Positions 25,035-34,450 of a stretch of DNA of 64,000 bases are shown here, in pieces; the first letter of the stretch is position 1; each line of letters begins with the position of its first letter. The notes under the pieces are model-generated. The model did no database searches and was not told where the DNA came from. It worked only from the letters and a program-made list of their open reading frames with translations. Source of the stretch: Aeromonas schubertii (GTDB lineage: Bacteria > Pseudomonadota > Gammaproteobacteria > Enterobacterales > Aeromonadaceae); assembly GCF_000820105.1 (NCBI RefSeq), contig NZ_CDDB01000028.1, positions 1-64,000 of the forward strand. Direction: 5' to 3'. A program made the position numbers and the translations under genes.

Positions 25035-25060
25035 TCCGGCCCCACCGACTCGAGGTCAAC

Positions 25061-25879
25061 ATGATTAACGTCAACACCACCATGCAGCAGCCCCAGGCAC
25101 TGGATCTGGCCAACCTCTCTCCCGAGCAGACCGCGCTCGAGGTGAAGGGGCTGGATCTCTACTACGGCAACAAGCAGGCCCTCTATAACGTCGAGATGAA
25201 GATCCCCAAGGGGCAGGTGACCGCCTTTATCGGCCCCTCCGGTTGTGGCAAGTCGACCCTGCTGCGCTGCATCAACCGGATGAACGATCTGGTGGAGAGC
25301 TGCCGCATCGAGGGAGAGATCCTGTTGCACGGCAACAACATCTACGACAAGAGCGTGGACGTGGCGGCCCTGCGCCGCCGGGTGGGCATGGTGTTCCAGC
25401 GCCCCAACCCCTTCCCCAAGTCCATCTATGAGAACGTGGTCTATGGCCTGCGCCTGCAGGGGATCAACGACCGCCGCACCCTGGATGACGCGGTAGAGCG
25501 CTCCCTGCGCGGCGCCGCCCTGTGGGAAGAGGTGAAGGACCGTCTGCACGAGAACGCGTTTGGCCTCTCCGGTGGTCAGCAGCAGCGTCTGGTGATCGCC
25601 CGTGCCATCGCCATCGAGCCGGAAGTGCTGCTGCTCGATGAGCCCACCTCGGCGCTGGACCCCATCTCCACCCTCACCATCGAAGAGCTCATCAACGAGC
25701 TCAAGAAGCAGTTCACCGTGGTGATCGTCACCCACAACATGCAGCAGGCGGCGCGGGTGTCGGATCAGACCGCCTTCATGTACATGGGCGAGCTTATCGA
25801 GTACGCCGACACCAACACCATCTTCACCACCCCGGCCAAGAAGAAGACCGAGGACTATATCACCGGCCGCTATGGCTAA
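25061..25879 (+). CDS. pstB: Phosphate ABC transporter ATPase PstB
   Basis: A 272-residue ATPase of the high-affinity phosphate importer. It has Walker A (GPSGCGKST), the PstB-typical [11 protein letters not shown] just after it, Q-loop ([16 protein letters not shown]), signature (LSGGQQQR), Walker B ([15 protein letters not shown]) and switch histidine ([15 protein letters not shown]). The 20-residue N-terminal extension before [10 protein letters not shown] is slightly longer than in E. coli. It follows pstA by 26 bp. With PhoU it also reports phosphate status to PhoR in well-studied relatives. Confidence 0.97.
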   Translation: MINVNTTMQQPQALDLANLSPEQTALEVKGLDLYYGNKQALYNVEMKIPKGQVTAFIGPSGCGKSTLLRCINRMNDLVESCRIEGEILLHGNNIYDKSVDVAALRRRVGMVFQRPNPFPKSIYENVVYGLRLQGINDRRTLDDAVERSLRGAALWEEVKDRLHENAFGLSGGQQQRLVIARAIAIEPEVLLLDEPTSALDPISTLTIEELINELKKQFTVVIVTHNMQQAARVSDQTAFMYMGELIEYADTNTIFTTPAKKKTEDYITGRYG

Positions 25880-25910
25880 GGCATAATCGAGCCAGGTTAA
25901 GGATTTCGAC

Positions 25911-26621
25911 ATGGATAATATGAATCTCGGCAAACATATCTCGGGCCAGTTCAACACCGAGCTGGAGAACGTGCGCAACCAGGTGCTGGTGATGGGGGGG
26001 CTGGTCGAGCAGCAGCTGACCGACGCCATCGCCGCCATTCACGATCAGGATCTGGAGGCGGCCCGCCGCATCGTCGGCAGCGATCACAAGGTCAACGCCA
26101 TGGAGGTGGCCATCGACGAGGAGTGCACCCGCATCATCGCCAAGCGTCAGCCTACCGCCTCCGACCTGCGTCTGGTGATGGCTATCATCAAGACCATTGC
26201 CGAGCTCGAGCGGATCGGTGATGTGGCCGAGCGGATCGCCCGCATGCTGACCGACAACGCCAACAAGCCCCAGCCGCCGCTGGTGTCGCTTGAGAATATG
26301 GGGCGTCGCACCATCAAGATGCTGCATGATGTGCTCGACGCCTTCGCCCGCATGGACATAGACGCGGCCGTCACCGTCTATCAAGAGGACGACAAGGTCG
26401 ACAAGGAGTATGAGTCGGTCATTCGCGAGTTGATGACCTACATGATGGAAGATCCGCGCACCATTCCCCAGGTGCTCAACGTCCTGTGGGCGGCCCGTGC
26501 CATCGAGCGGGTCGGGGATCGCTGCCAGCACATCTGTGAGTACATCATCTACTACGTCAAGGGTAAGGATGTGCGCCACACCAAGGGTGACGAGTTCACC
26601 AGCCTGCTCGGTAAGCCGTGA
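25911..26621 (+). CDS. phoU: Phosphate signalling regulator PhoU
   Basis: A 236-residue protein with two three-helix PhoU repeats. Each carries the metal-binding signature: [12 protein letters not shown] near residue 103 and [14 protein letters not shown] near residue 202. PhoU links PstSCAB activity to the PhoR kinase and dampens PhoB signalling when phosphate is abundant. It is the last gene of the pst operon, 31 bp after pstB, and is followed by a good terminator. The N terminus ([25 protein letters not shown]) is close to that of the enterobacterial protein. Confidence 0.97.
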   Translation: MDNMNLGKHISGQFNTELENVRNQVLVMGGLVEQQLTDAIAAIHDQDLEAARRIVGSDHKVNAMEVAIDEECTRIIAKRQPTASDLRLVMAIIKTIAELERIGDVAERIARMLTDNANKPQPPLVSLENMGRRTIKMLHDVLDAFARMDIDAAVTVYQEDDKVDKEYESVIRELMTYMMEDPRTIPQVLNVLWAARAIERVGDRCQHICEYIIYYVKGKDVRHTKGDEFTSLLGKP

Positions 26622-26639
26622 GTGATGGCGAGATAAACC

Positions 26640-26664
26640 AAGGGGCCGTACAGGCCCCTTTGTT
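26640..26664 (+). terminator. Rho-independent terminator after phoU
   Basis: AAGGGGCC-GTACA-GGCCCCTT followed by TGTT, about 18 bp after the phoU stop. It lies between phoU and the convergent AraC-family gene. Confidence 0.75.
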
Positions 26665-26681
26665 ATATGGGATCCCTTCCC

Positions 26682-27467
26682 TTACTCCCCATAGTGGCTA
26701 AAGCCCGCTGGCTCGCTGGCGAGCCAGCAACCCGGTGACAGGCCGGTAAAGCGCCGGCAGCTCTTGATAAAGTGGGACTGATCGCAAAAGCCGGCCTGAT
26801 GGGCGCTCTCGAGCGACTGGCCCGACTGATGCAGTAGCCGCAGCGCCCGCTGGAAACGCGCGATGTGCAGAAATTGGCGGGTACTGATCCCCAGATAGGG
26901 TCGCAGGTGTCGCTGCAGGCTGCGTTCACTCATGGCGAGATCCTGCTGCAGAGTGGTTAATGTGGCCCCGTAGTAGAGACGCTCGACCCCCTGCGCCAGG
27001 AGGGGAAGGGGGGCGGCACGCCCCATCAGCCAGTCCAGGAGAGCGGTCACTCCCCCCGCTCTGAGGTGCCCCTCTTCCAGGGCCGGCAACCCCAGATCGG
27101 CCAGAGAGCAGGGGGTATCACCCACCAGGGTCAGAGGATGACCGAGCAGGGGAAACAGGGCTCCGGAGCGCAGCCTGGCCCCAACCCAGTGCACTGGACC
27201 CCGGCTTTGAAAGTGCATCTGGCAGCGGCGTGGCGCCAGCAACAGGGTCTCCCCGGTTAGCCAGCGGCGGGTCATGGACTCCCCGTCGGGGCCACACACC
27301 CGGATCTCGACGGGGCAACCCAGATTGCCGATAAGTTCGGCTCCCGTGCCCGGATAGAGGGAGGGCAGGCGCCCACCGGCAGGCATGGACCAGTGCCAGC
27401 TTCTGGCCAGCCAGGGCGACAGCGCCGGTGGGGCCGGCCCGTGGCGGCGATGGGAGGCCGGATCCAT
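26682..27467 (-). CDS. AraC-family transcriptional regulator
   Basis: A 261-residue regulator. The C-terminal AraC/XylS DNA-binding domain (about residues 160-250) shows both helix-turn-helix units: TTLQQDLAMSERSLQRHLRP and SLESAHQAGFCDQSHFIKSCRRFTGLSP. The N-terminal 150 residues resemble the cupin-like sensor half of such regulators (DUF6597-type), with no clear ligand signature. The ATG at 27467 shares a base with the stop of the upstream small gene (TGATG), so the two are translationally coupled, and that partner is the most likely target or co-functional protein. Confidence 0.85.
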   Translation of the reverse strand: MDPASHRRHGPAPPALSPWLARSWHWSMPAGGRLPSLYPGTGAELIGNLGCPVEIRVCGPDGESMTRRWLTGETLLLAPRRCQMHFQSRGPVHWVGARLRSGALFPLLGHPLTLVGDTPCSLADLGLPALEEGHLRAGGVTALLDWLMGRAAPLPLLAQGVERLYYGATLTTLQQDLAMSERSLQRHLRPYLGISTRQFLHIARFQRALRLLHQSGQSLESAHQAGFCDQSHFIKSCRRFTGLSPGCWLASEPAGFSHYGE

Positions 27468-27778
27468 CACTGGAACAGGGTGTCGCCGCTGACGTGGCCG
27501 AGGCAGGGATGCTTGTCAAAGCGAACCACGCCGACAGGGAGCCGGTCGGCCGCCGCCTCGACCATGCGCGCCACGCCCCGGTGACCAAACCCGGCACAGA
27601 GTTCGATGGCCTGGATCCCTTCGGCGATCAGGGAATCGAGTTCGGCGATTGCCGACTCATAATCGGCGACGGCGATCATTTTCACCTCGACCTGTGCGGT
27701 GCGGACCCAGGCCTGGTGCTCGGCGGCACGGGCATGGGGAGCGACAAACATAAAGGCGGCTTTGAATACCTTGGACAT
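27467..27778 (-). CDS. Small conserved protein, DUF6506-like
   Basis: A 103-residue soluble protein. It resembles a family I recall as DUF6506, with the hallmarks KAAFMFVAP at the start, a central AIAELDSLIAEGIQAIELCAGFGHRGVARMVEAA and the terminal RFDKHPCLGH. The EGIQAIELCAGFGH segment looks like an alpha/beta ligand-binding loop. Function is unknown. It overlaps the AraC regulator gene by one base, suggesting an autoregulated pair. Family name given from memory, with moderate confidence. Confidence 0.72.
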   Translation of the reverse strand: MSKVFKAAFMFVAPHARAAEHQAWVRTAQVEVKMIAVADYESAIAELDSLIAEGIQAIELCAGFGHRGVARMVEAAADRLPVGVVRFDKHPCLGHVSGDTLFQ

Positions 27779-27855
27779 GAAGATGACCTCTCTGGTGAAT
27801 GAGAGACCATGTTAGTGGCAGGAGGGGCGGCGGGATTGTACCGAGCCGCCAGAGA

Positions 27856-27876
27856 GGGGCGCCAGATCGGCGCCCC
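27856..27876 (-). terminator. Hairpin downstream of gloA
   Basis: GGGGCGCC-AGATC-GGCGCCCC, an 8-bp perfect stem ending eight bases after the gloA stop codon on the minus strand. It lacks a good T run, so it may be a weak or Rho-assisted terminator of the rnf-nth-gloA transcript. Confidence 0.45.
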
Positions 27877-27883
27877 GGTTCGA

Positions 27884-28297
27884 TCAGCGGGTCTGGCCCA
27901 GTCCCTGACCGGCATCTTTCTTGGCGATCAGCTCAATCTTGTAACCATCCGGGTCTTCGACGAAGGCGATGACGGTGGTGCCCCCCTTGACCGGACCCGG
28001 CTCGCGGGTGATCTTGGCGCCGGCGGCGCGCAGGGCGTCGCAGGTGGCATGGATGTCGTCCGCCTCCAGGGCGATGTGGCCGTAGGCCGACCCCAGTTCA
28101 TACTCGCTCACCCCCCAGTTATAGGTTAGTTCGAGGACGGCCTCGTCCTTCTCGTCGCCATAGCCGACGAAGGCCAGGGTGTACTTGTACTCGCTGTTCT
28201 CGCTCTGGCGCAGCAGCTTCATGCCGAGCACGCGGGTGTAGAAGTCGATGGAGCGCTGCAGATCACCGACGCGCAGCATGGTATGCAGGATTCTCAT
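27884..28297 (-). CDS. gloA: Lactoylglutathione lyase (glyoxalase I)
   Basis: A 137-residue metalloenzyme converting the hemithioacetal of methylglyoxal and glutathione to S-lactoylglutathione. The N-terminal [20 protein letters not shown] contains the first metal histidine (H5), ELTYNWG holds the first glutamate, GHIALE the second histidine and [10 protein letters not shown] the second glutamate. Length matches the short, Ni-dependent bacterial type. It lies three bases after nth and probably shares the rnf-nth transcript. The 3' tail ([12 protein letters not shown]) is unremarkable. Confidence 0.97.
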   Translation of the reverse strand: MRILHTMLRVGDLQRSIDFYTRVLGMKLLRQSENSEYKYTLAFVGYGDEKDEAVLELTYNWGVSEYELGSAYGHIALEADDIHATCDALRAAGAKITREPGPVKGGTTVIAFVEDPDGYKIELIAKKDAGQGLGQTR

Positions 28298-28300
28298 GGA

Positions 28301-28942
28301 TTATGCCTCCGGGTAGACTTTCTCTTTGTATTCGCACAGATCTTCGATGATACAGGAGCCGCAGCGGGGCTTGCGAGCCAGACAGGTGTAGCGCCCGTGC
28401 AGGATCAGCCAGTGGTGCACGTCGAGCTTGAATTCAGCCGGTACCACCTTGAGCAGCTTATCTTCCACCTGATCCACGTTTTTGCCCACGGCAAAGGCGG
28501 TGCGGTTCGAGACCCGAAAGATGTGGGTGTCGACGGCGATGGTGGGCCAGCCGAAGGCGGTGTTGAGCACCACGTTGGCGGTCTTGCGACCCACTCCGGG
28601 CAGGGCCTCGAGGGCCTCGCGATTTTCCGGCACCTCGCCCCCGTGGCGCTCGAGCAAGATGGCGCAGGTCTTGATGACGTTCTCGGCCTTGGTGTTAAAC
28701 AGGCCAATGGTCTTGATGTACTCCTTCACCCCGTCCACCCCGAGTGCCAACATGGCTGCGGGGGTATTGGCGACGGCATAGAGCTTGTCGGTGGCCTTAT
28801 TGACGCTGACGTCGGTGGCCTGGGCCGAGAGCAGCACGGCGATAAGCAGCTCAAAGGGCGAGCTGAAGTTGAGCTCTGTGGTTGGCTTGGGGTTGTTCTC
28901 CCGCAGGCGCTCCAGGATCTGGCGTCGTTTCTCGTTGTTCAT
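28301..28942 (-). CDS. nth: Endonuclease III (DNA glycosylase/AP lyase)
   Basis: A 213-residue base-excision repair glycosylase for oxidised pyrimidines. It has the helix-hairpin-helix LPGVGRKTANVV with the catalytic lysine, the catalytic aspartate in VDTHIFRVSNR, and a C-terminal [4Fe-4S] cluster loop with C-X6-C-X2-C-X5-C spacing (CLARKPRCGSCIIEDLC). Its position as the next gene after rnfE (nine bases) is conserved across gammaproteobacteria. Confidence 0.98.
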   Translation of the reverse strand: MNNEKRRQILERLRENNPKPTTELNFSSPFELLIAVLLSAQATDVSVNKATDKLYAVANTPAAMLALGVDGVKEYIKTIGLFNTKAENVIKTCAILLERHGGEVPENREALEALPGVGRKTANVVLNTAFGWPTIAVDTHIFRVSNRTAFAVGKNVDQVEDKLLKVVPAEFKLDVHHWLILHGRYTCLARKPRCGSCIIEDLCEYKEKVYPEA

Positions 28943-28951
28943 GACACTCCT

Positions 28952-29653
28952 TTACAACTCGGTGGCGCGGGCACCCGCAGCAGGGACGGCGCAGTGAGCT
29001 CGCTCGGCACTCTGTTTGCCACGCCACTCGTTGATGGCGTTCTTGGCGGCGATGAGCAGTCCCAGGCCGATAAAGCCCCCTGGCGGCAGGATGGCGATCA
29101 TCATGGAGGCATCGGCCGGCAGCACTCGCACATGGAGTACGCTGGCCCAGCTGCCGAGCAACTGCTCGGCACCGTCAAACAGGGTCCCCATGCCGATGAT
29201 TTCGCGCATGGCTCCCAGCACGCAGAGTACCAGGGTGAAGCCAAGCCCCATCATCAGCCCATCGAGCAGGGCATGCAGCGGCGGGTTTTTCACCGCATAG
29301 GCCTCGGCGCGACCAATGATGATGCAGTTGGTGACGATGAGGGCGATGAAGATGCCGAGAGACTGATAGAGGCCATAGGCGTAAGCGTTCATCAGCAGTT
29401 GCACGCAGGTCACCAGGGCCGAGATGATCAGCACATAGACGGGGATACGAATATCCTTGGGAACATAGTGTCGCACCAGAGAGACGGCCAGGTTGGAGCC
29501 CATCAGCACCGCCATGGTGGCAAGCCCCAGCCCGAGTGCGTTGGTGAGGGTGGAGGTGACCGCCAGGGTGGGGCACAGACCCAGCACCTGCACCAGGGCC
29601 GGGTTGTTCTTCCACAATCCCTCGGCCATCAGACTCTTGAATTCGGCCTTCAT
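28952..29653 (-). CDS. rnfE: Electron transport complex subunit RnfE/RsxE
   Basis: A 233-residue membrane subunit of the Rnf complex, homologous to RnfA and to NqrD. It is almost entirely hydrophobic, with about six helices, and contains the family's LGLCPTLAV and [12 protein letters not shown] segments; the latter supplies a cysteine of the intramembrane iron site shared with RnfA. ATG 29653 is used because it begins the homologous sequence [18 protein letters not shown]; a longer frame reaches 29677. It sits between rnfG and nth. Confidence 0.95.
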   Translation of the reverse strand: MKAEFKSLMAEGLWKNNPALVQVLGLCPTLAVTSTLTNALGLGLATMAVLMGSNLAVSLVRHYVPKDIRIPVYVLIISALVTCVQLLMNAYAYGLYQSLGIFIALIVTNCIIIGRAEAYAVKNPPLHALLDGLMMGLGFTLVLCVLGAMREIIGMGTLFDGAEQLLGSWASVLHVRVLPADASMMIAILPPGGFIGLGLLIAAKNAINEWRGKQSAERAHCAVPAAGARATEL

Positions 29654-29655
29654 GG

Positions 29656-30291
29656 TTACTCTCCCTTCTCGCTGCACAGGGGGGCGGTCTCGAGTCGCTC
29701 GGGGTGGCGGGCATTGAGCTCCAGCACCCGTTTGACCGCTTTGACCACGGCCCGTGGTGTGATGGTGGCACCGGTGAAGGCGTCAAAATCGCCACCGTCT
29801 TTCTTCACCGCCCAGCTTCGCTCGTTCTCTCTGGTCAGGAAACGACCGCGAAAACGCTCGATCCAGTTCGATTTCTTGAGATCAATCTTGTCCCCGAGCC
29901 CCGGTGTCTCATTGTGGGCCAGGGTTCGCACCGCCGTGATCTTGCCATCGGGGGTGAAGCCCACGATGAGGCGAATGGCCCCGCTGTAGCCGTCAGGGGC
30001 CACCGTCTCGAGGGCATAACCGGAGATCTGCTGCCCCTGTTTGGCCACATAGAGGGGCTGGGGCTTGCTGCTACCCAGGTACTCAGGATCGGTGACCAGG
30101 CGGCAGCTCGCGACCAGATCGTTATCATAGGTGCCGGGGGGGAGCAGCGCAGAGAGGGTCGAGAGCTTCTCCTGCTGGTGTTGATGCTCGATGCGCTCGG
30201 CCGTCAGCTGGTTGGTCAGGGCGACCACTGCGGTGCAGACCAGGGCGAAGCCCCCCAGGATCAGGCCGTTTTTGCTCATGCTGCGGATCAT
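29656..30291 (-). CDS. rnfG: Electron transport complex subunit RnfG/RsxG
   Basis: A 211-residue subunit with one N-terminal membrane helix (about residues 8-28) and a periplasmic FMN domain. The flavin attachment motif is visible as [11 protein letters not shown], where the threonine carries covalent [22 protein letters not shown] is also typical. The ATG overlaps the rnfD stop codon (ATGA), so the two are translationally coupled. Confidence 0.96.
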   Translation of the reverse strand: MIRSMSKNGLILGGFALVCTAVVALTNQLTAERIEHQHQQEKLSTLSALLPPGTYDNDLVASCRLVTDPEYLGSSKPQPLYVAKQGQQISGYALETVAPDGYSGAIRLIVGFTPDGKITAVRTLAHNETPGLGDKIDLKKSNWIERFRGRFLTRENERSWAVKKDGGDFDAFTGATITPRAVVKAVKRVLELNARHPERLETAPLCSEKGE

Positions 30292-31352
30292 TTGCGGATC
30301 CCCTTGCGCTGGCCATAGATGGCAGGACGGGTGAGGCTGTCGATAAGGGGCACGCAGAGGTTGGCGAGCAGGATGGCGAAGGCGAAGGCATCCGGATAGC
30401 CGCCGACGCGGCGGATGAGATAGACCAGCAGGCCAATCAGCGCCCCATAGATGAGCCGCCCCCTGGGCGTGGTGCTGGCGGTGACCGGATCGGTGGCGAT
30501 AAAGAAGGCTCCCAGCATGGTGGCGCCGCTGAAGAGGTGGAGCATGGGGGTCGCGGTGGCATCCGGGGTGATGAGCCAGCCGATGACGGAGGCGCCCAGC
30601 AAGGAGCCGAGCACGGCGACCGGGATGCGCCAGGCGATCACCTTCTGCTGCAACAGGAAGAGGCCTCCCAGCAGATAGCCGAGGTTGACCCAGCTCCAGC
30701 CGATCCCGCCCCACCCCTGATAGAGAGAGCCCTTCATGATCTCGCCCGTGGTCAGTCCCTGGGTCAGCCCGGTCTTGAGGGTGTCGAGCGGAGTGGCCAT
30801 GGTGGTGCCATCGATCCCGAGCCGCAGCTGGCTCATGCTGTAGCCGTCGAGACTCAGACCGGTGAAGATGGTGGAGAGGGCATCCCAGAGCCCCAGCTCG
30901 TAGGCTCGCACCCCCAGCGGGGGGAGCCAGTTGGTCATCTGTACCGGAAAGGAGACCAGGAGCAGCACGTAGGCGACCATGGCCGGGTTGAAGAGGTTTT
31001 GGCCCAGGCCACCATAGAGGTGCTTGGCCACCACGATGGCAAAGGCGGTGCCGATGACGACCAGCCACCAGGGGGCGAAGGGGGGCAGCGACAGGCCGAT
31101 CAGCACGGCGGTCACGGCGGCGCTGCCATCCCACAGGGCGGGGCGCACCGGACGACGGCGCAAACGCAGCACCAGCGCCTCGCACGTCAGGGCGGTGGCA
31201 CTGGCCAGCAGCAGCTGAACCAGGGTGCCCCAGCCGAAGAACCAGGTCTGGGCAAGCAGGCCCGGCAGGCAAGCAAGCATTACCAGCCCCATCAGGGTCG
31301 AGGTCTGCTTGCGACTATGGGAGAAGGGTGCACCGGCAATCTTGAACATCAC
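30288..31352 (-). CDS. rnfD: Electron transport complex subunit RnfD/RsxD
   Basis: A 354-residue membrane subunit homologous to NqrB, with about ten hydrophobic segments. The N terminus FSHSRKQTSTLMGLVMLACLPG is typical of the family. The segment FSGATMLGAFFIATDPVTAS contains a (S/T)GAT-like motif of the type to which FMN is attached, and GYPDAFAFAILLANLCVPLID closes the membrane domain. It overlaps rnfG by four bases and the stop of rnfC lies at its own start (ATGA). Confidence 0.96.
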   Translation of the reverse strand: MMFKIAGAPFSHSRKQTSTLMGLVMLACLPGLLAQTWFFGWGTLVQLLLASATALTCEALVLRLRRRPVRPALWDGSAAVTAVLIGLSLPPFAPWWLVVIGTAFAIVVAKHLYGGLGQNLFNPAMVAYVLLLVSFPVQMTNWLPPLGVRAYELGLWDALSTIFTGLSLDGYSMSQLRLGIDGTTMATPLDTLKTGLTQGLTTGEIMKGSLYQGWGGIGWSWVNLGYLLGGLFLLQQKVIAWRIPVAVLGSLLGASVIGWLITPDATATPMLHLFSGATMLGAFFIATDPVTASTTPRGRLIYGALIGLLVYLIRRVGGYPDAFAFAILLANLCVPLIDSLTRPAIYGQRKGIRK

Positions 31353-33886
31353 TCACCCACCTTGTCGGAGTCGGTTATTTCGATTTTTGCAGCCTCGGCG
31401 GCGGCTTTTTTAGCCTTGGCGCGGGCAATGGCGGCAGCCACGGCAGCCTTCTTGGGATCCGCGGTGCCCTCCTGCGGCCCGGGGGCAGGCAGAGGCGTCG
31501 TGGCCTCAACCTGCTCTGCGGCAGCCTTTTTAGCCTTGGCGCGGGCGAGGGCGGCGGCCACGGCAGCCTTCTTGGGATCCCCGGCGCCCTCCTGCGGCCC
31601 GGGGACAGGCAGAGGCGTCGTGCCCTCAGCCTGCTCTGCGGCAGCCTTTTTGGCCTTGGCGCGGGCGATGGCGGCGGCCACGGCGGCCTTCTTGGGATCC
31701 CCGGCGCCCTCCTGCGGCTCGGGGACAGGCAGAGGCGTCGTGGCCTCAGCCTGCTCTGCGGCAGCCTTTTTGGCCTTGGCGCGGGCGATGGCGGCGGCCA
31801 CGGCGGCCTTCTTGGGATCCTCGGCGCCCTCCTGCGGCTCGGGGACAGGCAGAGGCGTTGTGGCCTCAGCCTGCTCTGTGGCAGCCTTTTTGGCCTTGGC
31901 GCGGGCGATGGCGGCGGTCACGGCGGCCTTCTTGGGATCCCCGGCGCCCTCCTGCGGCTCGGGGCCAGGCAGAGGCGTCGTGCCCTCAGCCTGCTCTGCG
32001 GCAGCCTTTTTGGCCTTGGCGCGGGCAAGGGCGGCGGCCACGGCGGCCTTCTTGGGATCCTCGGCGCCCTCCTGCGGCTCGGGGGCAGGCAGAGGCGTCG
32101 TGGCCTCAGCCTGCTCTGCGGTAGCCTTTTTGGCCTTGGCGCGGGCAAGGGCGGCGGCCACGGCGGCCTTCTTGGGATCGCCCGCTTGTTCGGCTTCCTC
32201 GGGGGCGGCGGCATGCTCTTGATGTGGGGGCTGCTGCGCCTGTTTGGCGGCACGACGGGCCTCGGCCTCGCGTTTTCTCGCCTCGCGGGCGGCAATCACG
32301 GCACTGTTATCCGGGTTGCCGTCGGCCAGGGCTCCCGCTGTGGTGGGAGCCTGACTCTTGGCCTTGATCCTGGCCAGCGCTGCCGCTACCGGGTCTTCAC
32401 CAGCGGCGTCGGTCATGGTCTGCCGGCGGTTGGCCGCGGCCTGCGCATGGCGGGCTTCGCGCGCCGCCTTTTCCCGCTCGAAGCGCGCCTGCTTGGCCTC
32501 GAAGCGAGCCTTGGCTCGCTCGGCCTTCTCGGCCTCGGCGCGGGTCTCGCGGATATCGTCCTTGGCAATCTTGTAGTACTGCACCAGGGGGATCTCGCTT
32601 GGGCAGACCCAGGCACAGGCCCCGCATTCGATACAGTCGAAGAGGTTGAGCTGCTCGCTCTTGTCGTACTCCTTGGCGCGGCTGTACCAGTAGAGCTCCT
32701 GAGGAAGCAGGTTGGCCGGACAGGCATCGGCGCAGGCGCTGCAGCGAATGCATGCCTGCTCCGGTCCCGGTGCAGGCAGCTCTCGCTGGCTCGGGGCCAG
32801 CAGGCAGTTGGTCGCCTTGACCACGGGCACCTGGGCATGGGGCAGGGTGAAGCCCATCATGGGGCCGCCCATGATGACCCGCTGACCAGGCTCCGGGTTG
32901 AGATCAAACTGGCGCAGCAGCCAGCGCACCGGGGTGCCGAGGCGAACCCAGACGTTACCCGGCTGGCTGAATCGCTCGCCGGTCAGGGTGACCAGCCGCT
33001 CGAGCAGGGGCTCACCGTCGACGATGGCGCGCTTGATGGCGAACACAGTGGCTACGTTGAGCACCATGATGCCGATATCCACCGCACGTCCCCCCTTGGG
33101 AACCTGGCGGCCGGTGAGGATCTCGATGGTCTGCTTGGCGCCCCCCGAGGGATATTTGGTCGGCGTTACCCGTACCATGATGTCGTCGTCATGCTCGCCG
33201 ATGGCCCCCTTCAGGGCGGCAATTGCCTCGGGCTTGTTGTCTTCGATGCCGATGAGACAGAGCTTGGGCTTGAGCAGGTGGCGCAGCACCCGGATCCCTT
33301 CGATGATGTCGCTGGCATAGTCACGCATCAGGCGATCATCTGTGGTGATGTAGGGCTCGCACTCCAGACCGTTGACGATGAGCACCTCGGTGCGCTGGCC
33401 GCGGCCATCGAGCTTGCTGTGGGTGGGGAAGACGGCGCCGCCGAGGCCGGCGATCCCTGCCTGCTGGATGCGGGTCAGCAGCTCGCTGCGCTCGAGATTC
33501 CAAAAATCGGGGCGGGCATCGCGCTCGCACCACTCATCCACCCCGTCCGGGGTCAGGGTGATACAGGGATCGGCCAGTCCCGAGGGGTGAGCCACCGTAT
33601 GGGGGCCGATGGCGGTAATGGTCCCCGAGGTGGAGGCGTGCACCGGTACCGTGCGACCTCCCTGCCAGCTGGTGAGCGGCTGCCCGCGCAGGACCCTGTC
33701 ACCCACCTTGACCAGTAGCTCGCCGGCCGGACCCGCGTGTTGGCGCAGGGGGATGATAAGTGCCTCGGGCAAGCCTGCGTGGCGAATCGGGGTGTGACTG
33801 GATTGATCTTTGTTCTCTGCCGGATGAATGCCGCCGTGGAAGTCCCACATGGCGCCGGCCTTGATGCGTTCGATGACGTGCTGCAT
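31349..33886 (-). CDS. rnfC: Electron transport complex subunit RnfC/RsxC with repeat tail
   Basis: An 845-residue peripheral subunit that feeds electrons into the Rnf complex. The N-terminal half holds the NAD(H)/FMN-binding region (GLGGAVFPTHSKL; VNGLECEPYITTDD) and a SLBB-like part. Two [4Fe-4S] motifs follow, CIRCSACADACP and CIECGACAWVCP (about residues 375-425). The remaining 400 residues are an Ala/Lys/Glu-rich tail ending in six nearly identical 40-residue units that begin DPKKAAV, plus a seventh partial one. E. coli RsxC also has an alanine-rich tail, though this one is longer. ATG 33886 lies two bases after rnfB with a GGAG; the longer frame upstream is rnfB shadow. Confidence 0.95.
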   Translation of the reverse strand: MQHVIERIKAGAMWDFHGGIHPAENKDQSSHTPIRHAGLPEALIIPLRQHAGPAGELLVKVGDRVLRGQPLTSWQGGRTVPVHASTSGTITAIGPHTVAHPSGLADPCITLTPDGVDEWCERDARPDFWNLERSELLTRIQQAGIAGLGGAVFPTHSKLDGRGQRTEVLIVNGLECEPYITTDDRLMRDYASDIIEGIRVLRHLLKPKLCLIGIEDNKPEAIAALKGAIGEHDDDIMVRVTPTKYPSGGAKQTIEILTGRQVPKGGRAVDIGIMVLNVATVFAIKRAIVDGEPLLERLVTLTGERFSQPGNVWVRLGTPVRWLLRQFDLNPEPGQRVIMGGPMMGFTLPHAQVPVVKATNCLLAPSQRELPAPGPEQACIRCSACADACPANLLPQELYWYSRAKEYDKSEQLNLFDCIECGACAWVCPSEIPLVQYYKIAKDDIRETRAEAEKAERAKARFEAKQARFEREKAAREARHAQAAANRRQTMTDAAGEDPVAAALARIKAKSQAPTTAGALADGNPDNSAVIAAREARKREAEARRAAKQAQQPPHQEHAAAPEEAEQAGDPKKAAVAAALARAKAKKATAEQAEATTPLPAPEPQEGAEDPKKAAVAAALARAKAKKAAAEQAEGTTPLPGPEPQEGAGDPKKAAVTAAIARAKAKKAATEQAEATTPLPVPEPQEGAEDPKKAAVAAAIARAKAKKAAAEQAEATTPLPVPEPQEGAGDPKKAAVAAAIARAKAKKAAAEQAEGTTPLPVPGPQEGAGDPKKAAVAAALARAKAKKAAAEQVEATTPLPAPGPQEGTADPKKAAVAAAIARAKAKKAAAEAAKIEITDSDKVGE
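31421..32180 (-). repeat. 120-bp tandem repeat array inside rnfC
   Basis: Six full and one partial 120-bp unit with very high identity, each encoding 40 residues of the form DPKKAAV..ARAKAKKA..EQAE.TTPLP.P.PQEG. Variation is limited to a few positions per unit. Since 120 is a multiple of three, gain or loss of units keeps the frame. Predicted protein shape is a lysine-rich helix alternating with a proline linker. Confidence 0.95.
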
Positions 33887-33888
33887 GA

Positions 33889-34446
33889 CTACTCCACCAC
33901 CTTGACCGGGATCGACTGCAGGTCCCACTTCCAGTTGTCGACCGTGGTCGGCACCGGCACCATCTCGATGCAATCGGTGGGGCAGGGGGCGACGCAGAGG
34001 TCGCAGCCGGTGCATTCGTCCTGGAGTATGGTGTGCATCGCCTTGGTGGCGCCTATGATGGCATCGACCGGACAAGCCTGGATGCACTTGGTGCAGCCGA
34101 TACATTGATCTTCATGAATAAAGGCAACCTTGCGCACCGGGTTGGCGCTCTCTTCGCCGCCCAGGGGTTGGGGCTCGACCCCCATCAGCTCGGCTATCTT
34201 GCGCATGGTGGGCTCACCGCCGGGGACGCACTTGTTGATGGCATCGCCGCCTGCGAGCGCCTCGGCGTAGGGCTTGCAACCGGGATAGCCACACTGACCG
34301 CACTGGGTCTGGGGCAAGAGGGCATCGAGCTGATCGACGATGGGGTCCGCCTCGACCCGAAAGTGGACGGCGGCAAACCCCAGGATCACCCCGAAGGCGA
34401 CCGCCAGCAGGGTCAGCACCAGTATGACAAAAATAATATGAATCAT
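33889..34446 (-). CDS. rnfB: Electron transport complex subunit RnfB/RsxB
   Basis: A 185-residue iron-sulfur subunit. One N-terminal membrane helix (about residues 3-26) is followed by the Fe-S domain with CGQCGYPGC and by two ferredoxin-type motifs, [12 protein letters not shown] and [12 protein letters not shown]. It passes electrons from RnfC toward the membrane part. It is four bases after rnfA and two before rnfC. Length and motif order match E. coli RsxB. Confidence 0.97.
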   Translation of the reverse strand: MIHIIFVILVLTLLAVAFGVILGFAAVHFRVEADPIVDQLDALLPQTQCGQCGYPGCKPYAEALAGGDAINKCVPGGEPTMRKIAELMGVEPQPLGGEESANPVRKVAFIHEDQCIGCTKCIQACPVDAIIGATKAMHTILQDECTGCDLCVAPCPTDCIEMVPVPTTVDNWKWDLQSIPVKVVE

Positions 34447-34450
34447 GAGG

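Noticed and set aside
31421..32180. Regular 120-bp repeats that could suggest a CRISPR-like or satellite array
   Set aside because: There are no unique spacers, and the repeats are in frame within rnfC and encode a homogeneous protein tail.
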